From contig NZ_FNCO01000004.1 of the NCBI RefSeq assembly GCF_900100795.1, positions 248,001 to 312,000 of the forward strand: a stretch of 64,000 bases of DNA. The letters are read 5' to 3'. Below, one piece after another: positions 36,769 through 44,534 of the stretch. The position numbers and the translations under genes were made by a program. The first letter of the stretch is position 1. Every line of letters starts with the position of its first letter. The notes beneath the pieces were generated by a model that was not told the DNA's origin, searched no databases, and saw nothing but the letters and a program-made list of their open reading frames with translations. This DNA is from Pseudomonas abietaniphila. Its GTDB lineage: Bacteria > Pseudomonadota > Gammaproteobacteria > Pseudomonadales > Pseudomonadaceae.

Positions 36769-38037
36769 ATGAGTACCTTGATCTATTGGTTTCGTCAGGA
36801 CCTTCGGTTAGCCGACAACCCTGCGCTCACGCAGGCCTGCGAGCAGGCCCAGGCGTTGCTGCCGGTGTACTGCGCCGCACCACAGACATTAACGCCGTGG
36901 GGCTTTCCTCGCAAAGGACCGCACCGCCAGTCCATAGAGAACGCTGCGGTGAGAGCGCTGGACGACCAGTTGAAGGCAAAAGGCAGCGCACTGCTGCATG
37001 TGGAGGGCGATCCCGTTGAGCAACTGATTGCCCTCGCACGGCGCCTGTCCGTCAAAAAGATTATCTGTGAACGCATCGCGGCCCCTGAGGAAGAGGCGCA
37101 GGTTGACGCGCTACGTGCTGCGGGCCTTCAGGTCGAGGATCACTGGCAATCCAGCTTGTTCGCGCTCGAATCGCTGCCGATGCACGTCGAGGAACTGCCG
37201 GACGTGTTCAGCAGCTTCCGCCGCTCGGTGGAAAAAGCCGGCACCGCCTCACGCCAAGTACTGGATGCCCCGGCGGCGCTGCCTGGGCTGCCAGACGGCG
37301 TAACCGCCGAGGCCATCCCGTGTCTATCGCCCCCCGACACGGATCCACGCTCGGCCTTTCCTTATCAAACGCCTGCGTTCGATGGCAGCGAGCAATCGGG
37401 GCGCCAGCATCTGCAGCGGTATTTCGACCGTCAACTGGCGAATAGCTACAAGGCCACACGCAACAACCTGAGCGCGGTCGACGACTCGACCAAATTTTCC
37501 CCCTGGCTTGCGCTGGGTTCATTGTCAGCTCCTCAGATTGATCAGGCCCTCAAGGCATTCGAAGCCGCGCAGGGCGCCAACGACAGCACGTACTGGATCT
37601 TTTTCGAGCTGCTGTGGCGCGACTATTTCCGTTTCCTGCACCTCAAGTACGGACGGCGCCTGTACCGAGCGAGCAGCCTGAACGGTGGCGCCGAGCCCAG
37701 TCACAACCCTCAGGGGTTTGAGCGTTGGTGCCGTGGCGACACAGGAGAGGCCTTGATCGATGCGGGCATGCGTGAGCTGGCGGCCACTGGATACCTCTCA
37801 AACCGCATGCGCCAGATCGTCGCCAGCTACCTGATTCATGAGCTTAAAAGCGACTGGCGCGCCGGTGCGGCGTGGTTCGAATCGCAGCTGGTGGACTACG
37901 ACGTCTACAGCAATCAGGGCAATTGGCTGTACATCGCGGGACACGGGACGGATCCCAGAGGAGGAAGGCATTTCAACACGGCCAAGCAGGCCAATGATCA
38001 TGACGCCGACGGGAGATACCGGCGTTTGTGGGGATAG
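36769..38037 (+). CDS. cry: Cryptochrome DASH (photolyase family)
   Basis: A 422-residue flavoprotein of the photolyase/cryptochrome family. The N-terminal photolyase domain starts 'LIYWFRQDLRLADNPAL'; the FAD domain has 'YKATRNNLSAVDDSTKFSPWLALGSLS' (37444-37524), 'ELLWRDYFRFLHLKYG', 'GYLSNRMRQIVASYLIHEL' and 'DYDVYSNQGNWLYIAGHGTDPRGGR'. The SNQGNWLY.AG..TDPR end is diagnostic of the DASH group, which repairs CPDs mainly in single-stranded DNA. Length is slightly short of plant and Synechocystis members. The divergent DUF3429 gene may share control. Confidence 0.9.
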   Translation: MSTLIYWFRQDLRLADNPALTQACEQAQALLPVYCAAPQTLTPWGFPRKGPHRQSIENAAVRALDDQLKAKGSALLHVEGDPVEQLIALARRLSVKKIICERIAAPEEEAQVDALRAAGLQVEDHWQSSLFALESLPMHVEELPDVFSSFRRSVEKAGTASRQVLDAPAALPGLPDGVTAEAIPCLSPPDTDPRSAFPYQTPAFDGSEQSGRQHLQRYFDRQLANSYKATRNNLSAVDDSTKFSPWLALGSLSAPQIDQALKAFEAAQGANDSTYWIFFELLWRDYFRFLHLKYGRRLYRASSLNGGAEPSHNPQGFERWCRGDTGEALIDAGMRELAATGYLSNRMRQIVASYLIHELKSDWRAGAAWFESQLVDYDVYSNQGNWLYIAGHGTDPRGGRHFNTAKQANDHDADGRYRRLWG

Positions 38038-38093
38038 CGTTGTGGAAATAAGGCATCGGCACGCGTTCCCTGCGTGCTGCTGCGTCATTCGTT

Positions 38094-39149
38094 TTACTGA
38101 ATCTCGTCCGGTTTGACGATCACCCAGTTCTTGTCCGCCGTCACCGGCAGCCCTTCTTTGGCTTGCGCCTCGGCGTTGGTTTTCATCATGCCGTTGAGCT
38201 GAGTCATGTATTTATCTTTGCGGTTGACCCAAAGGTGGATACCGCCTTTGTTGACGTCGACGCTGTGGAACAGCATGTAGCCGTCACTCGTCGGCGTGTC
38301 GCCGCCGACCAATACCGGTTTTTTCCACTGATCAATGTAGGTCAGGATCGCCGCCTGTTTACCGGCCATCCAGGTGGCGGGCGTCCACAGGTACGGCGTA
38401 AGCTCCAGGCCCAGGTTAGCCTTCTCGTCGTACTTGCCTGCGGTGATCTGCTTGCGCGCGGTGGTCAGCTCGCCGGTGTCGCGGTTCTTCAGCAGCGTGG
38501 TCACGCCGATGACGTTCTGCGGTTTGACGTTGTAGCCGTACTTGGGATCGGACGCGACCATGCGCACCAGTTCTTCGGACGCGGCGGTCATCACGTAGAC
38601 CTCGATGCCGTTTTCCATCAGCTTGTTGTAAAGCTCGGCCTGGCCGGTAAAGACCTTCGGCGGTTGTACCTCGATGGTTTTGACCACATCACCTTCGTAA
38701 TAGGTGCTTGGGACCGGCTTGCCGGACGCCATCAGCTCGTCCACGTAACCTTTGAGTTCTTTGAGGGTAAAACCTGAGAACACCTGCGCGACCCATGGAT
38801 AGCAGACCATGTCGTCGATTTCGCAAAGGCGGTAGTAGTAGCTGAACAGGCTTTCCTTGTGCTCAGCGGTGTCTTTGAACGGGATCAGCTTGAGGGAAGG
38901 ATCGAGTTTTTCGCGCGTGATCAGCCCTTTGTTTTCCATGAACGGGAGCAGCGACTCTTCCAGGTCATAGCGGTAGCTGGTGTTGTCCATGTCGAAAACG
39001 GCGAAGTTACCTTTGTTGGCATTCGCCGCGATCATCGCGTTTAGCTGCTTGGCCGCAGGCTCGGGCCAGTGCTTGAGTTCCGTGGACATGGCCTGCCCGG
39101 CAAGGCCCAGACAGAGCGCGGCGGCCAACAGTTTTGGTGCGAGCTTCAT
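38094..39149 (-). CDS. pchP: Periplasmic HAD phosphatase, phosphorylcholine phosphatase-like
   Basis: The 351-residue precursor has a signal peptide (residues 1-22, 'LLAAALCLGLAGQAMS'). HAD motif I is 'FAVFDMDNTSYRYDLEES', motif II 'VMTAASEELV', then a conserved Lys region 'DEKANLG' and motif III/IV 'GGDTPTSDGYM'. DMDNT, xAA and GDTPxSD match what is known of PchP of P. aeruginosa, which releases choline from phosphorylcholine in the periplasm. The assignment to PchP rather than another HAD phosphatase rests on these motifs and size. GGGGAGG precedes ATG 39149. Confidence 0.78.
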   Translation of the reverse strand: MKLAPKLLAAALCLGLAGQAMSTELKHWPEPAAKQLNAMIAANANKGNFAVFDMDNTSYRYDLEESLLPFMENKGLITREKLDPSLKLIPFKDTAEHKESLFSYYYRLCEIDDMVCYPWVAQVFSGFTLKELKGYVDELMASGKPVPSTYYEGDVVKTIEVQPPKVFTGQAELYNKLMENGIEVYVMTAASEELVRMVASDPKYGYNVKPQNVIGVTTLLKNRDTGELTTARKQITAGKYDEKANLGLELTPYLWTPATWMAGKQAAILTYIDQWKKPVLVGGDTPTSDGYMLFHSVDVNKGGIHLWVNRKDKYMTQLNGMMKTNAEAQAKEGLPVTADKNWVIVKPDEIQ

Positions 39150-39487
39150 AACGGTGTCCTCCCCTTTATCAGTTCGAGGCTGGACCGTAACAAAAAGCCA
39201 TTACTGTTTTAATGCGTCAGCGACCGTGTGCGTTCTGAAGACGTCACGTTGAGGACTGTTCGCGACGAATGACATAAAAACGACATATTTGTGACGGCCG
39301 CTTTAGCAACTGTCGGCACCCCGATGGGAGCGAATTCATTCGCAGAAAATCGCCCGAGCGCTGGAAATCCATCGCCTGACATAAAGCATCGCGAATGAAT
39401 TCGCTCCCACAGGTGGCCTGTGTTTTAAGCCTGATTGGCAGTGTTGCAGGATTCTCTGTGGGAGCGAATTTATTCGCGATAGCGATA
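39150..39487. repeat. Gap between pchP and folA holding three REP arms
   Basis: An inverted pair of GTGGGAGCGAATTCATTCGC-type arms lies at 39324-39347 and 39387-39411, and a third arm (GCGAATTTATTCGCGAT variant) at 39458-39480 ends 8 bp before the folA stop. The inner segment resembles that of the pair at 44361-44449. Bases 39150-39320 should carry the pchP promoter; I see no clear hexamers. Confidence 0.8.
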
Positions 39488-40000
39488 TCAGCCTCGTTCC
39501 CACACCTCAAAGCTGTACGCAGGCTTGTCATCCAGCGCCGGGTTTGGCGTGTCGGACACCTGTTTCCACTGCGCCTGATCGAACTCCGGAAACCAGGCAT
39601 CACCCTCTGGGCTCAACGCCACGCGCGTCAGGTACAGACGATCAGCGTGCGCCAGCCCCTGTGCATAAAGCTGCGCGCCGCCAATCAGCATCACTTCGTC
39701 AACACCCTGCTCGGTCGCCCACTCCTCGGCGCGCTGCACGGCAGCTTCCAGCGAAGTGAAGACCTCTGCGCCCTCAAGCTGAAGGCCTGCCTGACGGGTC
39801 ACGACGATGTTCAGTCGACCGGGGAGCGGACGGCCCAGCGAATCCCAGGTCTTGCGACCCATGATGATCGGCTTGCCCAGCGTGGTCGCCTTGAAGTACT
39901 TGAAGTCCCCCGGCAAATGCCAGGGCATGGAATTGTCGACGCCGATGACCCGGTTTTCACCGAGGGCGGCAATCAGGCTGAGGGGGAGATGTTTTTTCAT
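39488..40000 (-). CDS. folA: Dihydrofolate reductase FolA
   Basis: FolA reduces dihydrofolate to tetrahydrofolate with NADPH and is the trimethoprim target. The 170-residue protein has 'LSLIAALGENRVIGVDNSMPWHLPGDFKYF' (39985-39896) with the conserved WHLP.D segment, 'IMGRKTWDSLGRPLPGRLNIVVTR' and 'EVMLIGGAQLYAQ'. The start at 40000 gives the normal size; the open frame extends upstream without a homologous part. A REP-type arm lies a few bases beyond its stop. Confidence 0.95.
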   Translation of the reverse strand: MKKHLPLSLIAALGENRVIGVDNSMPWHLPGDFKYFKATTLGKPIIMGRKTWDSLGRPLPGRLNIVVTRQAGLQLEGAEVFTSLEAAVQRAEEWATEQGVDEVMLIGGAQLYAQGLAHADRLYLTRVALSPEGDAWFPEFDQAQWKQVSDTPNPALDDKPAYSFEVWERG

Positions 40001-40080
40001 GGCGGCGAGGATAGCAGAGGCCACGGAAGGATTCGTAGACCGGTACTGATCGCAATGCCGCGATGCGTCAAAAAAAGCTG

Positions 40081-40143
40081 CGCGAGCAAGCTCGCTCCCA
40101 CAAAGTGTTGAGTAAGGCTGCAGGCGGTGAGCTTGCTCGCGAT
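40081..40143. repeat. Inverted REP-like pair (GCGAGCAAGCTCGCTCCCAC type)
   Basis: The arm CGAGCAAGCTCGCTCCCACA (40083-40102) and a shorter inverted arm (TGAGCTTGCTCGCGAT, 40128-40143) lie in the divergent folA/DUF2868 gap. This REP family occurs nowhere else in the window. Confidence 0.75.
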
Positions 40144-40235
40144 TGTGGTTGTCCAACAGACGCCAACCCTGCCGCTGTGCGCGATTACAGCCACAACGGT
40201 TATGCTCACTTCTGACTTCCCGAACGAGATACTGT

Positions 40236-41615
40236 GTGACTGCACTGACCCCCCTCGATGAATTGTGGCTGACCGAGGCCGTGCGCTTGCGTGAGCAGCA
40301 CGCCGGCCCGCTGGAGGACAACGAGGCCAATCGCCGTGCCCGCGCCGGTGCGGGTGACCTGCTGACCCGCATCAAGCATCGCGCCCTGTCGCTCGCCGAA
40401 CGCGACGGCATGCTCACGGCCCTGCACCACTGGAAACAAGGCGCCCGGCTTTCGCTGATCGTGCTGGCTGCGTTCGCTGTCGTCAGCGGTGCGGGTCTGG
40501 CGTTCGCGGCGCTGGGTGACGGACAAACGCCGGTCAATGTGTTCTGGGCATTGGGCAGCCTGCTCGGCTTGAACCTGATCCTGCTGATCAGTTGGGCGTT
40601 CGGCCTGATCTTCGCGGGCGGGAGCGCCGCCAGCCTCGGCCGCCTCTGGTTATGGCTCAGCGAGAAACTCGCCCGCGACGCTCAAGCGGCGCAACTGGCC
40701 CCGGCACTGATTCTGCTGCTGCAACGAAAACGGCTGAACCGCTGGGTGCTGGGCATCTGCGTCAACGGCCTTTGGTTACTGGCGCTGCTCAGCGCCCTCA
40801 CCCTCCTGTTATTGCTCATGGCGACCCGACGCTACGGGTTTGTCTGGGAAACCACGATTCTGGGCAGCGACACCTTTGTCAGCCTGACCCAGAACCTGGG
40901 CACCCTGCCTTCGCTGCTCGGCTTCGGCGTGCCCACAGAAGACATGATCCGCGCCAGTGGCGACAGCGCACAAACGATCGAAAACGCTCGACAGGCGTGG
41001 GCCGCCTGGCTGGTCGGCGTGCTGGTGGTGTACGGCATCCTGCCGCGCTTGCTCCTGACGTTGCTGTGCTGCGTGCGTTGGCGCGCCGGCCGTCAGCAGT
41101 TGGCGCTGGATCTCAGCCAGCCCGGCTTTGCCGAACTGCGGGAACGCCTGATGCCAAGCAGCGAGCGCCTTGGTGTCAACGACGCAGCCCCCGCGCAACT
41201 GCATCAGGTGCAAACCGGCGCATCGACCCTCGAGAGCGAAGGTGCGCTGCTGGTCGCAGTCGAACTGGACGATCAACGCCCCTGGCCGCCTGAACTGCCA
41301 AACACCGTGGCCGATGCTGGCATTCTCGACAGCCGCGAATCCCGCAAAAACCTGCTCGACCAACTGACCCGCTACCCGCCCGCACGTCTGGCCATCGCCT
41401 GCGACCCGCGCCGCTCGCCTGATCGAGGCAGCCTCGCGCTGATTGCCGAGCTGGCACGATGCGCGGCTTCAACGCGTATCTGGTTGCTGCCTGCGCCGGC
41501 GGGTCAGGCGCTGGATGCCGACCGCCTTGGCGATTGGCATCAGGCGCTGCAGCAACTGGAGCTGAAGTGGGCGGACAGCGCGCCACTGACTTGGCTGGAG
41601 ACCGGACATGACTGA
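40236..41615 (+). CDS. DUF2868 membrane protein
   Basis: A 459-residue protein with two helix pairs near residues 70-130 (LSLIVLAAFAVVSGAGLAFA; 'VFWALGSLLGLNLILLISWAFGL', 40542-40610), further hydrophobic stretches around 175-200 and 255-285, and a soluble C-terminal domain of about 170 residues. It fits DUF2868. GTG 40236 is the best start, because 'LDELWLTEAVRLREQ' begins the conserved part and no ATG is suitably placed. The stop overlaps the DUF3482 GTPase gene by 8 bp. The two families are almost always adjacent, so a membrane-GTPase complex is inferred; function unknown. Confidence 0.82.
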   Translation: MTALTPLDELWLTEAVRLREQHAGPLEDNEANRRARAGAGDLLTRIKHRALSLAERDGMLTALHHWKQGARLSLIVLAAFAVVSGAGLAFAALGDGQTPVNVFWALGSLLGLNLILLISWAFGLIFAGGSAASLGRLWLWLSEKLARDAQAAQLAPALILLLQRKRLNRWVLGICVNGLWLLALLSALTLLLLLMATRRYGFVWETTILGSDTFVSLTQNLGTLPSLLGFGVPTEDMIRASGDSAQTIENARQAWAAWLVGVLVVYGILPRLLLTLLCCVRWRAGRQQLALDLSQPGFAELRERLMPSSERLGVNDAAPAQLHQVQTGASTLESEGALLVAVELDDQRPWPPELPNTVADAGILDSRESRKNLLDQLTRYPPARLAIACDPRRSPDRGSLALIAELARCAASTRIWLLPAPAGQALDADRLGDWHQALQQLELKWADSAPLTWLETGHD

Positions 41616-42993
41616 TACAGGCGCACGCCGGCCACTCAAGTTGGCAGTGGTGGGCCACACCAATGTGGGCAAAACCTCATTACTGCGCACGCTGACCCGT
41701 GATGTCGGATTTGGCGAAGTCTCGCACCGGCCGAGCACGACGCGCCATGTGGAAGGCGCGCGATTATCAGTCGATGGCGACGCGCTGCTTGAACTGTACG
41801 ACACGCCCGGCCTTGAAGACGCGATTGCCCTGCTCGACTTCCTGGAGCGTCTTGATCGGCCCGGCGAACGCCTCGATGGCCCGGCACGTTTGGCGCGCTT
41901 TCTGGAAGGCAGTGAAGCCCGCCAGCGCTTTGAACAGGAGGCCAAGGTGTTGCGCCAGTTGCTGGCGTCGGATGCCGGCCTCTATGTGATCGACGCCCGC
42001 GAGCCGGTGCTTGCCAAATACCGCGACGAACTCGCCGTGCTTGCCAGTTGCGGCAAACCCCTGTTGCCGGTGCTCAACTTCGTCAGCAGTTCCAGGCACC
42101 GCGAGCCGGACTGGCGAGAGGCGCTGGCCCGACTTGGCCTGCACGCGCTGGTGCGCTTTGACAGCGTGGCACCACCGGAAGATGGCGAGCGGCGACTGTA
42201 TGAAAGCCTCGCTCTGTTGCTGGAAAACTCTCGGGGTCAGCTGGAACGCTTGATCGCCGATCAACAGGCGCAGCGTGAGGTCCGTCGCCACAGCGCTGCG
42301 CGGCTTATCGCCGAGCTGCTGCTGGACTGCGCGGCGTGTCGACGCAGCGTCGCGACGACGTCTGATCAGGTGCAGTCAGCCATCGACGACGTGCGCAAAG
42401 CCGTGCGCCAGCGCGAACAGCGTTGCGTGGAAGCGTTACTCAAGCTGTATGCGTTTCGTCGGGAGGACGCGTCCGCCAGCGATCTGCCGCTGCTGGACGG
42501 GCGCTGGGGCGATGACCTGTTCAATCCCGAAACGCTGAAGCTGCTGGGCGTGCGGGTGGGCGGTGGCATCGCGGCAGGCGCGGCGGCGGGTGCGGGCGTG
42601 GACTTGCTGGTGGGCGGCATCACCCTCGGCGCGGCGGCGTTGGTCGGCGCCATTGCCGGCGGCGCACTGCAGACCGCACGCAGTTACGGTGGCCGTTTGC
42701 TTGGCAAGCTGAAGGGCCAACGCGAATTGACCGTCGACGACGCCGTACTGCGTCTGCTTGCATTGCGGCAGCGCCAGTTGCTGATTGCGCTGGAGGCTCG
42801 CGGTCATGCCGCCGTCGACAGCATCACGCTCGACACCCCACAGGACAAAACCTGGCGCGAAGGCAAACTGCCCGATGCGCTGCACAAAGCCCGGGCGCAT
42901 CCGCAGTGGTCGTCGCTGAACCCGCGTCCCAAGCTTGATCAGACCGAGCGGCAGGAGCAGATCGAGGTGTTGGCCAAGACGGTTCTTATCTGA
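41608..42993 (+). CDS. GTPase with DUF3482 domain
   Basis: A 461-residue protein. An Era/TrmE-like GTPase domain occupies roughly the first 180 residues: P-loop 'VVGHTNVGKTSLLRTL', switch I 'RPSTTRHVEG' and G3 'LYDTPGLED'. A recognisable NKxD is missing; 'VLNFVSSSRH' stands in its place. The DUF3482 part ends with a striking Gly/Ala-rich segment (about 310-355), 'GVRVGGGIAAGAAAGAGVDL' then 'GGITLGAAALVGAIAGGAL', resembling a membrane-inserting glycine zipper. It is translationally coupled to the DUF2868 gene. Biological role is not known to me. Confidence 0.84.
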   Translation: MTDTGARRPLKLAVVGHTNVGKTSLLRTLTRDVGFGEVSHRPSTTRHVEGARLSVDGDALLELYDTPGLEDAIALLDFLERLDRPGERLDGPARLARFLEGSEARQRFEQEAKVLRQLLASDAGLYVIDAREPVLAKYRDELAVLASCGKPLLPVLNFVSSSRHREPDWREALARLGLHALVRFDSVAPPEDGERRLYESLALLLENSRGQLERLIADQQAQREVRRHSAARLIAELLLDCAACRRSVATTSDQVQSAIDDVRKAVRQREQRCVEALLKLYAFRREDASASDLPLLDGRWGDDLFNPETLKLLGVRVGGGIAAGAAAGAGVDLLVGGITLGAAALVGAIAGGALQTARSYGGRLLGKLKGQRELTVDDAVLRLLALRQRQLLIALEARGHAAVDSITLDTPQDKTWREGKLPDALHKARAHPQWSSLNPRPKLDQTERQEQIEVLAKTVLI

Positions 42994-43007
42994 ACATCAC
43001 GAACCCT

Positions 43008-43097
43008 TGTAGGAGCAATCCGAGTTTGCGAGGGTCGCGATGCGGTGTGTCAGGCAAATCGCTTTCGCGACCGTCGTAAACTCGGATTGCTCCTACA
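43008..43097. repeat. Long inverted repeat (GTAGGAGCAATCCGAGTTTG type)
   Basis: The arms at 43008-43040 and 43065-43097 are nearly perfect over about 33 bp with a 24-bp loop. They lie between the convergent DUF3482 and HD-domain genes and could fold as a terminator hairpin in both transcripts, although T-runs are absent. Confidence 0.85.
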
Positions 43098-43100
43098 GGG

Positions 43101-43664
43101 TTATGCGGCGAGCAGCCTGAGCGCCTTGTCCTTGAGAGTCTGCAGATCAATCACCGGCACGTTCATCTCTTTCGCCATTTCATCCCACTGACGCATCCGC
43201 AGGCTGACGCTGCACAGCGGGTCGCGCTCGAAGGCCTCCGCTTCTGATTCGCTCATTACGCCGCCCTGATATTCCAGCGTGCGCCGGCTCGCTTCGCTCA
43301 ACTGGTCGTAGTAACCGGGCCGGCGAAGCGTCAGGTAGCGCTTGGCCTGGACGTGATATTCCACGAGCCTGGCGACCCGCTCACTAAACCCGCATTTGCG
43401 CAGATAATCGGCGCCCACTCGTTCGTGGCTGACCACGCCGTAGCCGCCCATGCTTGCTGCACCCGTATCGCTTTCACAGAGATGACCGATGTCGTGGAAG
43501 AATGCCGCCAGCACCACTTCGTCGTCATAACCCTCGGCCAGCGCCAGTTCGGCGGACTGCGACATGTGCTCGATCTGCGACACCGGCTCACCGATGTAAT
43601 CGTCGCTGCCGCGTTGCGCGTAGAGTCCGAAGACCTCGTTAACCACCTGTTCAGCGGGTTGCAT
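43101..43664 (-). CDS. HD-domain protein with PhnZ-like diiron oxygenase residues
   Basis: A 187-residue all-helical HD-domain protein. By direct count its residues Y23, E26, H33, H57, D58, H80, H104 and D161 coincide (shifted by at most one in the N-terminal part) with Y24, E27, H34, H58, D59, H80, H104 and D161 described for PhnZ, which oxidises 2-amino-1-hydroxyethylphosphonate. The Y/E pair distinguishes mixed-valent diiron oxygenases from HD phosphohydrolases. Motifs are 'DYIGEPVSQIEH' and 'LAAFFHDIGHL'. No phosphonate genes are nearby, so the substrate is open. GAGGT precedes ATG 43664. Confidence 0.8.
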   Translation of the reverse strand: MQPAEQVVNEVFGLYAQRGSDDYIGEPVSQIEHMSQSAELALAEGYDDEVVLAAFFHDIGHLCESDTGAASMGGYGVVSHERVGADYLRKCGFSERVARLVEYHVQAKRYLTLRRPGYYDQLSEASRRTLEYQGGVMSESEAEAFERDPLCSVSLRMRQWDEMAKEMNVPVIDLQTLKDKALRLLAA

Positions 43665-43838
43665 GGGTTTACCTCGATTCGGCGTGACTGGCGTGTCTGC
43701 CCACTCTACTCGCACTCTATTGCGAAGCGGTGGCAGCCGCCCACAGCTTGCCGACAGTCGCATCGATCATTTTGCGATAGGGGAAATGCGCACGGCCCGG
43801 TATGATCGCGCGCCCGATACACCCGGAACCCAACCGTC

Positions 43839-44294
43839 ATGAAACCCACCTTGATCGCCGCCGCCGAACTCGACCGCCTTGAGACCTGGCAGAAATACTC
43901 CAGCCACATGTGCGGAGGCTGCGTGTCCAGCTGCTGCACGTTGCCGGTTGAAGCGAAGATCAAGGACCTGATCCGCATTGGCATCGTCGACGAGTTCGAA
44001 CAGGGCGACAACCCGAAGAACATCGCCAAACGCCTGCAGAAGGAAGGGATCGTCGAGCGCTTCAATCAGAAATCCGGGATTTTTACCCTGCAGCGCATGA
44101 GCAACAACGACTGCCTGTACCTGGATCGCAAGAGCCGTTTGTGCACGATCTACGAGAAACGCCCGGACACCTGCCGCAACCACCCCAGGATCGGTCCGCG
44201 CCCAGGCTATTGCGCTTACAAGCCCAAAGAAGTGGTGCGCGAGAGCAGCGGGACGTTGAACTCTAACTCAGGGCGCGTGCCTTTGAAGTTCTGA
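43839..44294 (+). CDS. YkgJ family cysteine-cluster protein
   Basis: A 151-residue soluble protein with 'CGGCVSSCCTLPVEA' near residue 25 and 'CLYLDRKSRLCTIYEKRPDTC' (44111-44173) then 'GPRPGYCAYKP', a putative metal-chelating set (YkgJ/UPF0153 family) that binds zinc or an iron cluster. The function is unknown. ATG 43839 begins the family consensus; the divergent HD-domain gene starts 174 bp away. A REP pair and the typA terminator follow. Confidence 0.85.
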   Translation: MKPTLIAAAELDRLETWQKYSSHMCGGCVSSCCTLPVEAKIKDLIRIGIVDEFEQGDNPKNIAKRLQKEGIVERFNQKSGIFTLQRMSNNDCLYLDRKSRLCTIYEKRPDTCRNHPRIGPRPGYCAYKPKEVVRESSGTLNSNSGRVPLKF

Positions 44295-44360
44295 CAACAT
44301 TCGCTACCACAAAGGGCATCTGTGTCTGACGCCTGGATTGGCGGCGTTGCAGGGTTTACC

Positions 44361-44449
44361 GTGGGAGCGAATTCATTCGCGAAAAATCGTCCGAGCGCTA
44401 GAGATGCATCGCCTGACATAACGCATCGCGAATGAATTCGCTCCCACAG
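44361..44449. repeat. Inverted REP pair (GTGGGAGCGAATTCATTCGC type)
   Basis: The arms are at 44361-44383 and 44423-44449. Its internal spacer (CGTCCGAGCGCTAGAGATGC then CATCGCCTGACATAACG) closely resembles that of 39348-39386, so the two are copies of one REPIN rather than independent arm pairs. Confidence 0.88.
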
Positions 44450-44482
44450 AAATCTCCACGCCTTCCCATTTCCCATACAAAC

Positions 44483-44517
44483 AAAAACGCCCCCGGCCTT
44501 TCGACCGGGGGCGTTTT
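44483..44517 (-). terminator. Intrinsic terminator of typA
   Basis: AAAAACGCCCCCGG / CCGGGGGCGTTTT forms a very GC-rich stem with A/T runs on both sides, 18 bp past the typA stop. It works in either direction. Confidence 0.92.
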
Positions 44518-44534
44518 CGTTCAGCCGGGGCTAG

